5,531 bases of DNA, from NCBI GenBank assembly GCA_043742865.1, contig JAYTXR010000080.1, forward strand, positions 1 to 5,531, in the 5' to 3' direction. Shown here piece by piece: positions 1 through 5,531 of this stretch. The notes beneath the pieces were generated by a model. That model did no database searches. It saw only the letters and a list, made by a program, of their open reading frames with translations, and was not told the origin of the DNA. Position numbers and translations under genes: made by a program. The DNA is from PALSA-911 sp043742865 (GTDB lineage: Bacteria; Pseudomonadota; Alphaproteobacteria; Acetobacterales; Acetobacteraceae). How positions within the stretch are numbered: position 1 is the first letter of the stretch; the number at the start of each line of letters is the position of its first letter.

Positions 1-51
1 AAGAAATTGGTGCGCTGAAGACCCGGTCGCCGTAACCGCGAGAGGCAGTCT
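1..51. other. 5' flank of the CBS gene; upstream gene not assignable
   Basis: All three plus-strand frames entering from the left edge close quickly, with stops at 16-18, 33-35 and 53-55. The last is a TGA overlapping the ATG at 52 in an ATGA arrangement. Any of these could be the tail of an upstream plus-strand gene, but the pieces (5, 10 and 17 codons) are too short to recognise. No clear promoter is visible. A purine-rich Shine-Dalgarno-like GAGG lies at 42-45, six bases before the ATG at 52. Confidence 0.35.
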
Positions 52-567
52 ATGAAAATCAAGGATCGGCCCGAATTCAAGTCCAAGCCTAAACCGTTCA
101 CCATGCGCGGCGAGGAGATGATCTCCGGCGCGATCAAGGTCATGGCCGAAAAGAATATTGGCTCTGTCGTGATCGTGGACGACGCGCAGCACATCAAGGG
201 CATCGTGACCGAGCGTGACTTCCTGCGCCGGCTGCTCGACACCGCGCTCGACCCTCAGATCACCCCGCTGTCCTCGATCATGACGACTGAAGTGAAGACG
301 GCGCAGGTCGACGACAAGGTGGTCGACTGGATCCGCCAGATGTCGAATGAGCGATTTCGCCACCTGCCGGTGGTCGATGACGACGGACGGCTGATCAACG
401 TGTTCTCGCAAGGCGATTTCGTTTCCTATACGTGGCCCGAGTTGCTGACACAGTTCACGGCGAAGACCAAAGAAACGTTCTCGATGGGCCGCTTCCAGCT
501 GCCGATGATGATCTTCGGCATCCTGCTCTATACAGTGGTGATCCTGATCGTGGTCCGAGGGGCGTAG
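52..567 (+). CDS. Tandem CBS-domain protein with C-terminal membrane segment
   Basis: This 171-residue protein contains two CBS repeats, at about residues 15-65 and 75-128. Each repeat has the usual hydrophobic strand plus acidic turn: SVVIVDD, then GIVTERDF near 50-57 in the first, and HLPVVDDDGRL, then SQGDFV near 119-123 in the second. CBS pairs (Bateman modules) generally bind adenine nucleotides and act as sensors or regulators. The ligand and target here cannot be read from sequence. After a short polar linker (about 133-148), residues 151-168 form a continuous hydrophobic stretch followed by R-G-A. This suggests a single C-terminal membrane anchor with the CBS module on the cytoplasmic side. 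The ATG at 52 is supported by GAGG six bases upstream and by an in-frame stop at 16-18. The gene converges on holA, and an IS remnant begins a few bases after its stop. The family identification is firm; the cellular role is unknown. Confidence 0.88.
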   Translation: MKIKDRPEFKSKPKPFTMRGEEMISGAIKVMAEKNIGSVVIVDDAQHIKGIVTERDFLRRLLDTALDPQITPLSSIMTTEVKTAQVDDKVVDWIRQMSNERFRHLPVVDDDGRLINVFSQGDFVSYTWPELLTQFTAKTKETFSMGRFQLPMMIFGILLYTVVILIVVRGA

Positions 568-569
568 GA

Positions 570-706
570 TCGGCCGCTAACCTGGCCAGCGTCTGATCAC
601 CTTTAATCGCATCAAGTGCCACCGTCGCATTGAAATCGGCCCCGTAGCGTTTCCGTGTCAAACCACTCCAAGGGGTTAAGGAGACGAATATCCCCTTACA
701 GGTACA
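570..706 (-). mobile_element. Truncated IS3-family insertion sequence, left end only
   Basis: The minus strand carries the first roughly 30 codons of an IS3-type orfA (see the pseudogene entry at 572-661), preceded by a short leader. The element is cut off abruptly at about 570-575, a few bases beyond the stop of the CBS gene. The outer end is not certain. The minus-strand sequence beginning TGTACC at 706 is a reasonable terminal candidate because IS3-family ends usually begin with TG. The partner inverted repeat, orfB and any target duplication are absent, so this boundary is a guess. Within the leader, AAGGGG (670-675) and CCCCTT (692-697) could pair. The element sits between the 3' ends of two convergent genes, where an insertion would be tolerated. 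Confidence 0.6.
572..661 (-). pseudogene. IS3-family transposase OrfA, N-terminal fragment
   Basis: The translation begins MTRKRYGADFNATVALDAIK and continues GDQTLARLAA. This is the characteristic opening of IS3-family OrfA proteins, a helix-turn-helix DNA-binding domain that normally reads MTRKRY.ADFKA.VALEAI.G..TLAELA. After about 30 residues the similarity stops, just where the second part of the helix-turn-helix (usually ..HGVHP..I..WK) should follow. The reading frame then continues only as antisense of the CBS gene. The start is TTG at 659-661 with GGAG five bases upstream; most relatives use ATG. About 70% of orfA and all of orfB are missing, so it cannot encode a transposase. Confidence 0.72.
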
Positions 707-711
707 GAGCG

Positions 712-728
712 GACCCCTGCCGGGGGTC
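712..728 (-). terminator. Small GC hairpin after holA; weak terminator candidate
   Basis: GACCCC (712-717) and GGGGTC (723-728) pair perfectly around a five-base loop, about 20 bases beyond the holA stop codon. Its position fits a transcription end for the leuS-lptE-holA operon. However, no run of T follows on the minus strand, so it is at best a weak or factor-assisted terminator. It could also belong to the debris around the IS end. Confidence 0.25.
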
Positions 729-748
729 TGAGGCGCAACTCTAGCCGT

Positions 749-1762
749 TTACCGCCGGCCGCCGGCCGCGCGGCGGGCCAGGGTCAGGACCGCGTTGCGG
801 CAGAGGGCGTCGTCGGGCGCGCCGGTCCGCTTGCAAGCGCGTTCGGCATCCGACAGGAACGCCAGCGCGCCGGATAGCGCCGGGGATGGCCACAGCCCGA
901 GCGCGCGAGCGAAGGCTGCGCTACGCTTGAAGAACACTGGGGGACGCGCCGTCCTGGCCGCCTCTCCGGCGGGGCTTCCTGTTTCGTCCATCGCCAGGCG
1001 CACCCGGTGCAGGCGCTGCAGATGCAGCATCGCCGCGCGCAGCACGCCGACCGGGGCGGCACCCTCGGCCATCGCCACTTCCAGCGCCCGGTCCGCGGTC
1101 GCCACATCGCCCTCGGTCGCGGCGAACATCGCGTCGTCCAGCGACAGCCCCGCCAGATCGCCGACGCAGGCCATCGCCGCGTCCAGATCCACCTGCCCGC
1201 CGGGCCCGGCATGCAGTGCCAGCTTCTCAATTTCCCGCCTCGTGGAGGCACGGTCGGCGCCGAGCTGGCCGGAAAGCCACGCCAGCGCCTCGGTATCGGC
1301 AGTGACGCCACCTTCCGCCAGGGTGGCGCGGATGGTCTGATCGAGGTCGCGGCCCTCCTCCGGGTAGCAGGCAATTGCCGCCCCGTCGGCCGCCGCTTCC
1401 ACCGCCGTGCGCAGGCGCGAGCGCGAGGCCAGACCGGGCGCTTCCAGCACCACCAGCGCCGGTGCGTTGGCGGCCAGCAATGCCTTGATCCGGTCGGTGG
1501 CCGTATCGGTGACATCACGCACCCGCACCACCCGGCGCCCGCCGGTCAGCGACAGCGATGCCGCTTCCTCGGCCAGACGGTCGGCGGTCTCGCGCGTCAG
1601 ATCGGCGACCCGGAACGGATCGTCGAGGCCGCCGGCAACCTGGCGCACCAGCGCCTCGGCGCGGTCCCGGATCAGTCCGGCATCCTCGCCGTGCAGCAGC
1701 ACGACTCGGCAGGAACCGGGGTCCTTCAGGAACGCCGCGACCCGGCGGGCATCCAGCTTCAT
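749..1762 (-). CDS. holA: DNA polymerase III subunit delta
   Basis: This 337-residue protein is the delta subunit of the DNA polymerase III clamp-loader complex, which opens the beta sliding clamp and loads it on primed DNA. Its length matches the family. The N-terminal AAA+-like domain shows VVLLHGEDAGLIRDRAEAL near residues 20-38 with no Walker A motif, as expected for delta, which does not bind ATP. The middle region has the pattern LGADRASTRREIEKLALHAG at 167-186. The C-terminal collar domain includes DDAMFAATEGDVATADRAL (209-227), the alphaproteobacterial signature RPPVFFKR (273-280) and KRTGAP (311-316). The ATG at 1760-1762 lies four bases after the lptE stop. The sequence before it has little Shine-Dalgarno character, so translational coupling to lptE is likely. 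It is the last gene of the leuS-lptE-holA operon and looks intact. Confidence 0.93.
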   Translation of the reverse strand: MKLDARRVAAFLKDPGSCRVVLLHGEDAGLIRDRAEALVRQVAGGLDDPFRVADLTRETADRLAEEAASLSLTGGRRVVRVRDVTDTATDRIKALLAANAPALVVLEAPGLASRSRLRTAVEAAADGAAIACYPEEGRDLDQTIRATLAEGGVTADTEALAWLSGQLGADRASTRREIEKLALHAGPGGQVDLDAAMACVGDLAGLSLDDAMFAATEGDVATADRALEVAMAEGAAPVGVLRAAMLHLQRLHRVRLAMDETGSPAGEAARTARPPVFFKRSAAFARALGLWPSPALSGALAFLSDAERACKRTGAPDDALCRNAVLTLARRAAGGRR

Positions 1763-1766
1763 GGTC

Positions 1767-2294
1767 TCAGCCGGCGGTGGCTGCGTGGCTGCGGAACCAG
1801 GTTGCGACCTGGATGGCGATCTGGTCGGCCAACGCCTCCGCCAGTCGCTTCTGCGAGGCGTCGTTGCTCAGATCGCCGAAAAAATATTGTTGGTTGAGGA
1901 TGTTGTAGCCGTCGATGGCGCGGGCCTGGCCGGCAGCGAGGCGGGTTTTTCCGGGGTCCTGGGCGACTAGGTACCAGCTCGCGTTACCGATCACGCGAAC
2001 CCGCGTCACCGAGGTATTCGGCTGAACCGCGATCCCCTCCCCGCCGATGCCGTAGGCGACGGTCAGGCTGTAGCGCCGCTGGACCCCCGGGCCGGCCCGT
2101 TCGAACCGTTCCTGCAGCGCCTGGCGCAGCACCTGGCCGCTGCGCTCGCCGATATTGTCCACGAAAACGGCGGCCATCTCGCGCTGCGCGACGCCGGCTT
2201 CGTCGGAGGCGGTCGGCATATAGGCAGGCTGAAAGCCGCAGCCGCCCAGCAACGCCAGCGCAACCAATCCTCCGAGCCATGGGAAACGAAGCAT
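1767..2294 (-). CDS. lptE: LPS-assembly outer-membrane lipoprotein LptE
   Basis: This 175-residue lipoprotein plugs and supports the LptD barrel, which inserts lipopolysaccharide into the outer leaflet of the outer membrane. The N-terminus is a classic lipoprotein signal: a hydrophobic stretch at residues 4-16, then lipobox L-G-G-C with the lipidated cysteine at position 19. The mature protein begins CGFQPAY, the usual opening of alphaproteobacterial LptE. The remainder has the family's alternating strand/helix pattern, including RRYSLTVAYGI (73-83), TRVRVIGNASWYLV (97-110) and an alanine-rich C-terminal helix. Overall sequence conservation in LptE is low, so the call rests on the signal, the size and the position between leuS and holA, where lptE also lies in E. 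coli. The ATG at 2292-2294 is only two bases after the leuS stop; the ribosome-binding site would be inside the leuS 3' end and looks weak. Confidence 0.9.
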   Translation of the reverse strand: MLRFPWLGGLVALALLGGCGFQPAYMPTASDEAGVAQREMAAVFVDNIGERSGQVLRQALQERFERAGPGVQRRYSLTVAYGIGGEGIAVQPNTSVTRVRVIGNASWYLVAQDPGKTRLAAGQARAIDGYNILNQQYFFGDLSNDASQKRLAEALADQIAIQVATWFRSHAATAG

Positions 2295-2296
2295 CT

Positions 2297-4909
2297 TTAA
2301 GCCGCCACGACGAAATTCACTATGCGGCCCGGCACGTGGATGCGCTTGACGACGCGCTTGCCGGCGAGCAGGCGAGCCACGTTCGGCTCGCTCTCGGCCG
2401 CCGAGATCACTGCCTCCGCGGTGGCGTCGGGCGACACCACGATGGCGCCGCGCAGCTTGCCCATCACCTGCACCGCGATGGTCACGCTGTCGGCGATGAG
2501 CAGCGCCGGATCGGCTTGCGGCCAGGGCAGTTCCGCCACCGGCTCGGCGCCGGGCTGCAGCATCGCGTGCATTTCCTCGGCCAGGTGCGGCATCATCGGG
2601 CCGGCCAGCCGCGCCAGCATCGACAGCGCCTCCAGCCGCGCCCAGCCCAGCCCCTCGCCGTCGGGCGCGCGCTCAGCTTCCGTGACGGCGTTGGCGAGTT
2701 CGTACAGCCGCGCCACGGCGACGTTGAAGGCGAAGGTTTCCAGCGCCTCGGTCAGCGCTGCGATCGCGCGATGCGTTGCCCGGCGCAGGGTGGTCGCGGC
2801 CGGACCGAAGTTCTCCGGAACGGGGAACGTGCCGCAAGCCGCCTCAGCCAGCCGGAAAACCCGCTGAGTGAAACGATACGCGCCGGCGACCCCGGATTCC
2901 GTCCATTCGATGTCGCGGTCCGGCGGATTATCCGACAGGATGAACCACCGCGCGGTATCGGCGCCGTAGCGGAAAATGATGTCGCCGGGATCGACCGTGT
3001 TGCGCCGGGATTTCGACATCGCCTCCACCCGCCCGACCGTGACCGGCTCGCCGGTCTGCCGATGGGCGGCGGTGCCGTCGGGGCGGAATTCCACCTCCTC
3101 GGGATACAGCCAGGCTCCGTCGGCGGCGCGAAAGCTGGCATGGGTGACCATGCCCTGGGTGAACAGCCCGGCGAACGGCTCGTCCACCTCCAGATGGCCG
3201 GTGGCGGTCATCGCGCGGGTGAAAAACCGGGAATACAGCAGGTGCAGAATGGCGTGCTCGATGCCGCCGATATACTGATCGACCGGCAGCCAATGATCGG
3301 CGGCTGCACGGTTCACCGGCCCGGTAGCGTGCGGGCTGCAGAAGCGGGCAAAATACCAGGAGCTGTCGACGAAGGTATCGCAGGTATCGGTCTCGCGTCG
3401 CGCCGGTTGGCCGCAGGCCGGGCAGGCGACATGCTTCCAGGTGGGATGGTGATCGAGCGGGTTGCCTGGCCGGTCGAAGCGGACATCCTCCGGCAGAATG
3501 ACGGGAAGCTGCTCGGCCGGCACCGGCACCACGCCGCAGGTTGGGCAATGGATCACCGGGATCGGGCAGCCCCAATAGCGCTGCCGGCTGACCCCCCAGT
3601 CGCGCAGCCGCCAGTTGGTGACGCCCCTTCCGGCGCCGAGACGTTCCAGCTCGGCAATGGCGCGGGGCTTGGCCTGAAGCACTTCCAGCCCGTCCAGGAA
3701 GCCGGAATGATAGATCGTGCCGGGGCCGACATAGGCTTGCGTTTGGATGGCGAAGGTTGCCGGATCGGCACCTGGCGGCAGCACCACGGGCATCACGTCC
3801 AGGCCATATTTGCGGGCGAACTCGATGTCGCGCTGGTCATGCGCCGGGCAGCCGAAGATTGCGCCGGTGCCGTATTCCATCAGCACGAAATTGGCGATCC
3901 AGACCGGATAGGTTTTTCCCGGCAGGAACGGGTGCGCGACAGACAGGCCGGTGTCGAAACCCTGTTTTTCGGCGGTTTCGATCACCGCCTCGCTGGTGCC
4001 GAGCTGGCGGCATTCGGCGATAAATTTTTCCGCGCCCGGATTTCTCGCGGCGATGGCGGCAGACAGCGGATGCTCCGGCGCCAGGGCCACGAACGACATT
4101 CCGAACAGCGTGTCCGGCCGGGTGGTGTAGACCTCGATTTCGGCAATGTCCGCCTCCGGCCGGGTCAGCGAAAAGCGCAGTTGCGCCCCGGTGCTGTGGC
4201 CGATCCAGTTTTTCTGCATCGTGCGCACCCGCTCCGGCCAGCGGTCCATCCGGTCCAGCGAGGCGAGCAGCTCGGGCGCGTACTGGGTGATGCTGAAGAA
4301 CCATTGCGACAGCAGCTTTTTTTCGACCAGCGCGCCGGAGCGCCAGCCGCGGCCGTCGATCACCTGCTCGTTGGCCAGCACGGTGCCGTCGGCGGGGTCC
4401 CAGTTGACCCAGCTTTCCTTACGCTCCACCAGGCCGGCGGCGAGGAAATCGAGGAACAGCTTCTGCTGTTGGCCGTAATAGCTGGGATCACAGGTGGCGA
4501 ATTCGCGCGCCCAGTCCAGCGACAGCCCCATGCGCTGCAACTCGGTGCGCATCGCGGCGATGTTCTCGTAGGTCCATTTGGCCGGATGCACCCCACGCTC
4601 GCGCGCCGCGTTCTCGGCCGGCAGGCCGAACGCGTCCCAGCCCATCGGATGCAACACCGAATAGCCGCGGGCACGCTTGTAGCGCGCCACCACGTCGCCG
4701 AGGGTATAATTGCGGACATGCCCCATATGGATCTTGCCGCTAGGGTAGGGGAACATCTCCAGCACGTAGTATTTGGGTTTGCCGTCGGTCGGCAGATCCT
4801 CGACCTTGAAGCAGCCGCGCTGATCCCATTCGCGCTGCCAGCGGGGTTCGGCGTCGCGAAAATTATAGCGTGGTGCGTCCGGTGCGGTCTCGTTCTGGAT
4901 CTCAGGCAT
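2297..4909 (-). CDS. leuS: Leucine--tRNA ligase
   Basis: This class I aminoacyl-tRNA synthetase of 870 residues (with the start chosen here) attaches leucine to tRNA-Leu in the cytoplasm. The HIGH signature is HMGH at residues 61-64, in PYPSGKIHMGH. The CP1 editing domain, which hydrolyses mischarged tRNA, shows TTRPDT (262-267) and GTGAIFGCPAHDQRD (347-361), including the conserved HD..D. Two CxxC pairs at 455-458 and 496-499 mark the zinc-binding insertion. DTFVDSSWYFARF follows at 511-523, and the KMSKS loop is AMSKS at 630-634, with alanine replacing the first lysine but the second lysine kept. I chose ATG at 4909. An in-frame TTG at 4936 would add nine residues but lacks a ribosome-binding site, whereas GGAAAG lies just before 4909 and MPEIQNETAP-type leaders are typical. 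It is the first gene of the leuS-lptE-holA operon and appears complete. Confidence 0.96.
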   Translation of the reverse strand: MPEIQNETAPDAPRYNFRDAEPRWQREWDQRGCFKVEDLPTDGKPKYYVLEMFPYPSGKIHMGHVRNYTLGDVVARYKRARGYSVLHPMGWDAFGLPAENAARERGVHPAKWTYENIAAMRTELQRMGLSLDWAREFATCDPSYYGQQQKLFLDFLAAGLVERKESWVNWDPADGTVLANEQVIDGRGWRSGALVEKKLLSQWFFSITQYAPELLASLDRMDRWPERVRTMQKNWIGHSTGAQLRFSLTRPEADIAEIEVYTTRPDTLFGMSFVALAPEHPLSAAIAARNPGAEKFIAECRQLGTSEAVIETAEKQGFDTGLSVAHPFLPGKTYPVWIANFVLMEYGTGAIFGCPAHDQRDIEFARKYGLDVMPVVLPPGADPATFAIQTQAYVGPGTIYHSGFLDGLEVLQAKPRAIAELERLGAGRGVTNWRLRDWGVSRQRYWGCPIPVIHCPTCGVVPVPAEQLPVILPEDVRFDRPGNPLDHHPTWKHVACPACGQPARRETDTCDTFVDSSWYFARFCSPHATGPVNRAAADHWLPVDQYIGGIEHAILHLLYSRFFTRAMTATGHLEVDEPFAGLFTQGMVTHASFRAADGAWLYPEEVEFRPDGTAAHRQTGEPVTVGRVEAMSKSRRNTVDPGDIIFRYGADTARWFILSDNPPDRDIEWTESGVAGAYRFTQRVFRLAEAACGTFPVPENFGPAATTLRRATHRAIAALTEALETFAFNVAVARLYELANAVTEAERAPDGEGLGWARLEALSMLARLAGPMMPHLAEEMHAMLQPGAEPVAELPWPQADPALLIADSVTIAVQVMGKLRGAIVVSPDATAEAVISAAESEPNVARLLAGKRVVKRIHVPGRIVNFVVAA

Positions 4910-4912
4910 CAG

Positions 4913-4918
4913 CTTTCC
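4913..4918 (-). promoter_or_regulatory. leuS ribosome-binding site
   Basis: On the minus strand GGAAAG lies three bases before the ATG at 4909 (GGAA five bases before it). It is a modest match at short spacing, but it is better than anything ahead of the alternative TTG at 4936, which is preceded by a run of T. It is the main reason for choosing the shorter LeuRS start. Confidence 0.4.
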
Positions 4919-4945
4919 GTGGCCTTCATCTGGCAAAAAACAAGT

Positions 4946-5223
4946 CTGCCTGTATCGGCCAGTTCAACTGCCCCGGCAAGATTGTTCCGCGAAGGGACGA
5001 TCTGCGTGCGAGGCGCTTCTGGAGCCGGTTACCATCACCAAGAATGGCCGGGATCGCCTGGTGGTCGTGTCGGCCGAGGAGTATGGCCGGCTGGCCCGTC
5101 GAGATCGCCGCGTCGTCCAGCCGGATGGGGTTGACCGAAACCGAAATCGCGCTGATTGCCCGTGCCGAGGTTCCGGCCGAACACGCTCATCTGGACGCCG
5201 AGGTCGCTGACTGGCCGCCGTGG
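4946..5223 (+). pseudogene. Decayed Phd/YefM-type antitoxin
   Basis: The recognisable core reads LLEPVTITKNGRDRLVVVSA then EEYGRLARRDRRV in frame 3 from 5016. This is the signature of Phd/YefM antitoxins, which bind DNA as dimers and neutralise a partner toxin with the C-terminal tail. The tail continues in frame 1 from about 5131: LTETEIALIARAEVPAEHAH, then LDAEVADWPP. The switch falls at GGGG (5127-5130); removing one G would restore a single frame reading ..VVQPDGLTETE... The N-terminal part is worse: frame 2 gives PVSASSTAPARLFREG (4949-4996), a faint match to the usual opening, and then needs another shift before 5016. No ATG or GTG start or ribosome-binding site is visible; CTG at 4946 could be a mutated ATG. 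No stop follows the tail where expected. I judge it non-functional. Confidence 0.72.
4951..4979 (-). promoter_or_regulatory. Candidate leuS operon promoter
   Basis: On the minus strand, TTGCCG (4974-4979) and GATACA (4951-4956) are separated by exactly 17 bases. They match sigma-70-type -35 (4 of 6) and -10 (3 of 6) boxes, which would place transcription start about 30-40 bases before the leuS ATG. The -10 match is weak, and alphaproteobacterial promoters are poorly predicted by eye. A leuS operon promoter is nevertheless expected in this stretch, because no minus-strand gene lies between leuS and the right edge. Confidence 0.25.
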
Positions 5224-5325
5224 CCTGGCCGGCGCCGCAGCCCGGCCTCGTCATTCGGTTTTCCTACCTTTGGAAGCGGGAGGCTGACGCCGGGCGCGAA
5301 GCATGAAGGACCGGTCCTGCGCCAT

Positions 5326-5341
5326 TGTCATCGCGATGACA
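5326..5341. repeat. 16-base perfect palindrome inside the toxin relic
   Basis: TGTCATCGCGATGACA reads identically on both strands. A second, shorter palindrome, GGACCGGTCC, lies just before it at 5308-5317. Both fall inside codons for conserved toxin residues (KDR and IVIAMT), so they may simply reflect coding constraint in GC-rich DNA. A binding site for a dimeric regulator is possible but has no further support. Confidence 0.5.
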
Positions 5342-5393
5342 GGCAATCAGGGTTTCCCGCGCGTGATCGTGCTTCCCGTCACCCATTCCCCGC

Positions 5394-5419
5394 CTCAACC
5401 CCCGGACGAGGGGGTTGAG
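5394..5419. repeat. Inverted repeat with 10-base arms in the toxin relic
   Basis: CTCAACCCCC (5394-5403) and GGGGGTTGAG (5410-5419) are perfectly complementary around a six-base loop. A transcript through here would form a strong hairpin. It lies within the codons for PPQPPDEGVEL. No T tract follows on either strand, so it is not a standard terminator. Confidence 0.6.
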
Positions 5420-5531
5420 CTGCCGCAGCCGACGAAGTCGCGCCTTGGCCTTGATCGTGAACGCTCATGGGTGATCGTGAGCGAGGGCAATGATTTCGCC
5501 TGGCCGGGTCCCGATCTTGGTTTCCTGCCAG

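Larger units (their letters stand above)
5220..5531 (+). pseudogene. PemK/MazF-like toxin, frameshifted and cut by the window edge
   Basis: Two adjoining frames together give one toxin-like protein. Frame 3 from GTG at 5220 reads VAWPAPQPGLVIRFSYLWKR then EADAGRE, closing at TGA 5304-5306. Frame 2 from 5303 continues MKDRSCAIVIAMTG, VIVLPVTHSPPQPPDEGVEL, TKSRLGLDRERSWVIVSE and WPGPDLGFLP to the right edge. Alphaproteobacterial PemK-like proteins, often annotated only as growth inhibitor or hypothetical, have the same order: PGLV..SYLW.RE...GRE.G.KDRPCA, then VLPVTH.PP, TK..LGLD..RSW, WPGPDLR. Related PemK/MazF toxins are mRNA endoribonucleases; that activity is an inference for this branch. 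The break near 5301 is explained by loss of one G (or a net loss of one base) between the GRE and KDR blocks. The position directly after the antitoxin relic supports the call. Whether the 3' end is intact cannot be seen. Confidence 0.72.

Noticed and set aside
752..785. GC-rich tandem-looking GCCGGCC units at the holA 3' end
   Set aside because: They encode the low-complexity A/G/R C-terminus of HolA and have no regular period; this is codon composition, not a repeat array.
4304..4325. In-frame A AAA AAG heptamer in leuS (minus strand), resembling the dnaX slippery site and leading into a -1 frame of about 155 codons
   Set aside because: It encodes E-K-K in a conserved part of LeuRS. No strong downstream stem or upstream Shine-Dalgarno-like stimulator is evident, and the shifted product has no recognisable domain. 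Chance is the simplest explanation.
4910..4936. TTG at 4936 as the leuS start, adding nine residues
   Set aside because: It has no ribosome-binding site and a rare start codon, while the ATG at 4909 has GGAAAG just upstream and gives a normal LeuRS N-terminus.
2279..5134. A 951-codon plus-strand reading frame antisense to leuS
   Set aside because: It lies opposite the well-supported leuS gene and shows no domain or motif. Its composition (rich in H, R, G, A, Q) is what antisense of GC-rich codons gives. Long antisense frames are common in high-GC genomes.
4870..5418. A continuous 182-codon plus-strand frame running through the leuS start and the toxin-antitoxin relic
   Set aside because: Only about 30 residues of it (from 5131 to 5220) match the antitoxin tail. 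The rest is antisense of leuS or the wrong frame of antitoxin and toxin sequence, so it is a patchwork rather than a gene.

Overview
The window looks like a high-GC alphaproteobacterial chromosome, plausibly Acetobacteraceae or another Rhodospirillales-type lineage. That placement is inferred from codon use, from the flavour of the LeuRS, LptE and HolA proteins, and from the CBS and toxin-antitoxin families present. No rRNA, tRNA or CRISPR array is visible.

Layout. A plus-strand gene at 52-567 encodes a small protein with two CBS domains and a C-terminal membrane segment. It converges on a tight minus-strand operon, leuS (2297-4909), lptE (1767-2294) and holA (749-1762), transcribed right to left. 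The genes are 2 and 4 bases apart, so the three are almost certainly co-transcribed and probably translationally coupled. The order leuS-lptE-holA is an old conserved proteobacterial arrangement (also in E. coli). It joins leucyl-tRNA charging, outer-membrane LPS assembly and the DNA polymerase III clamp loader.

The gap between the convergent 3' ends (568-748) holds the 5' stub of an IS3-type transposase orfA and a small GC-rich hairpin. Divergently upstream of leuS (about 4946-5531) lies a decayed type II toxin-antitoxin pair. The first gene is a Phd/YefM-type antitoxin broken across at least two and probably three reading frames. The second is a PemK/MazF-like toxin with a frame break near 5301, and it runs off the right edge. 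Both clearest frame breaks can be explained by one G gained or lost, so a sequencing error at those two spots is possible. The missing antitoxin start and the garbled N-terminus argue for real decay.

The core genes are ordinary and look intact. The accessory interest is at the two operon flanks: an IS scar at the 3' end, and a toxin-antitoxin relic at the 5' end that must overlap whatever promoter drives leuS. I did not find a convincing new biological system.
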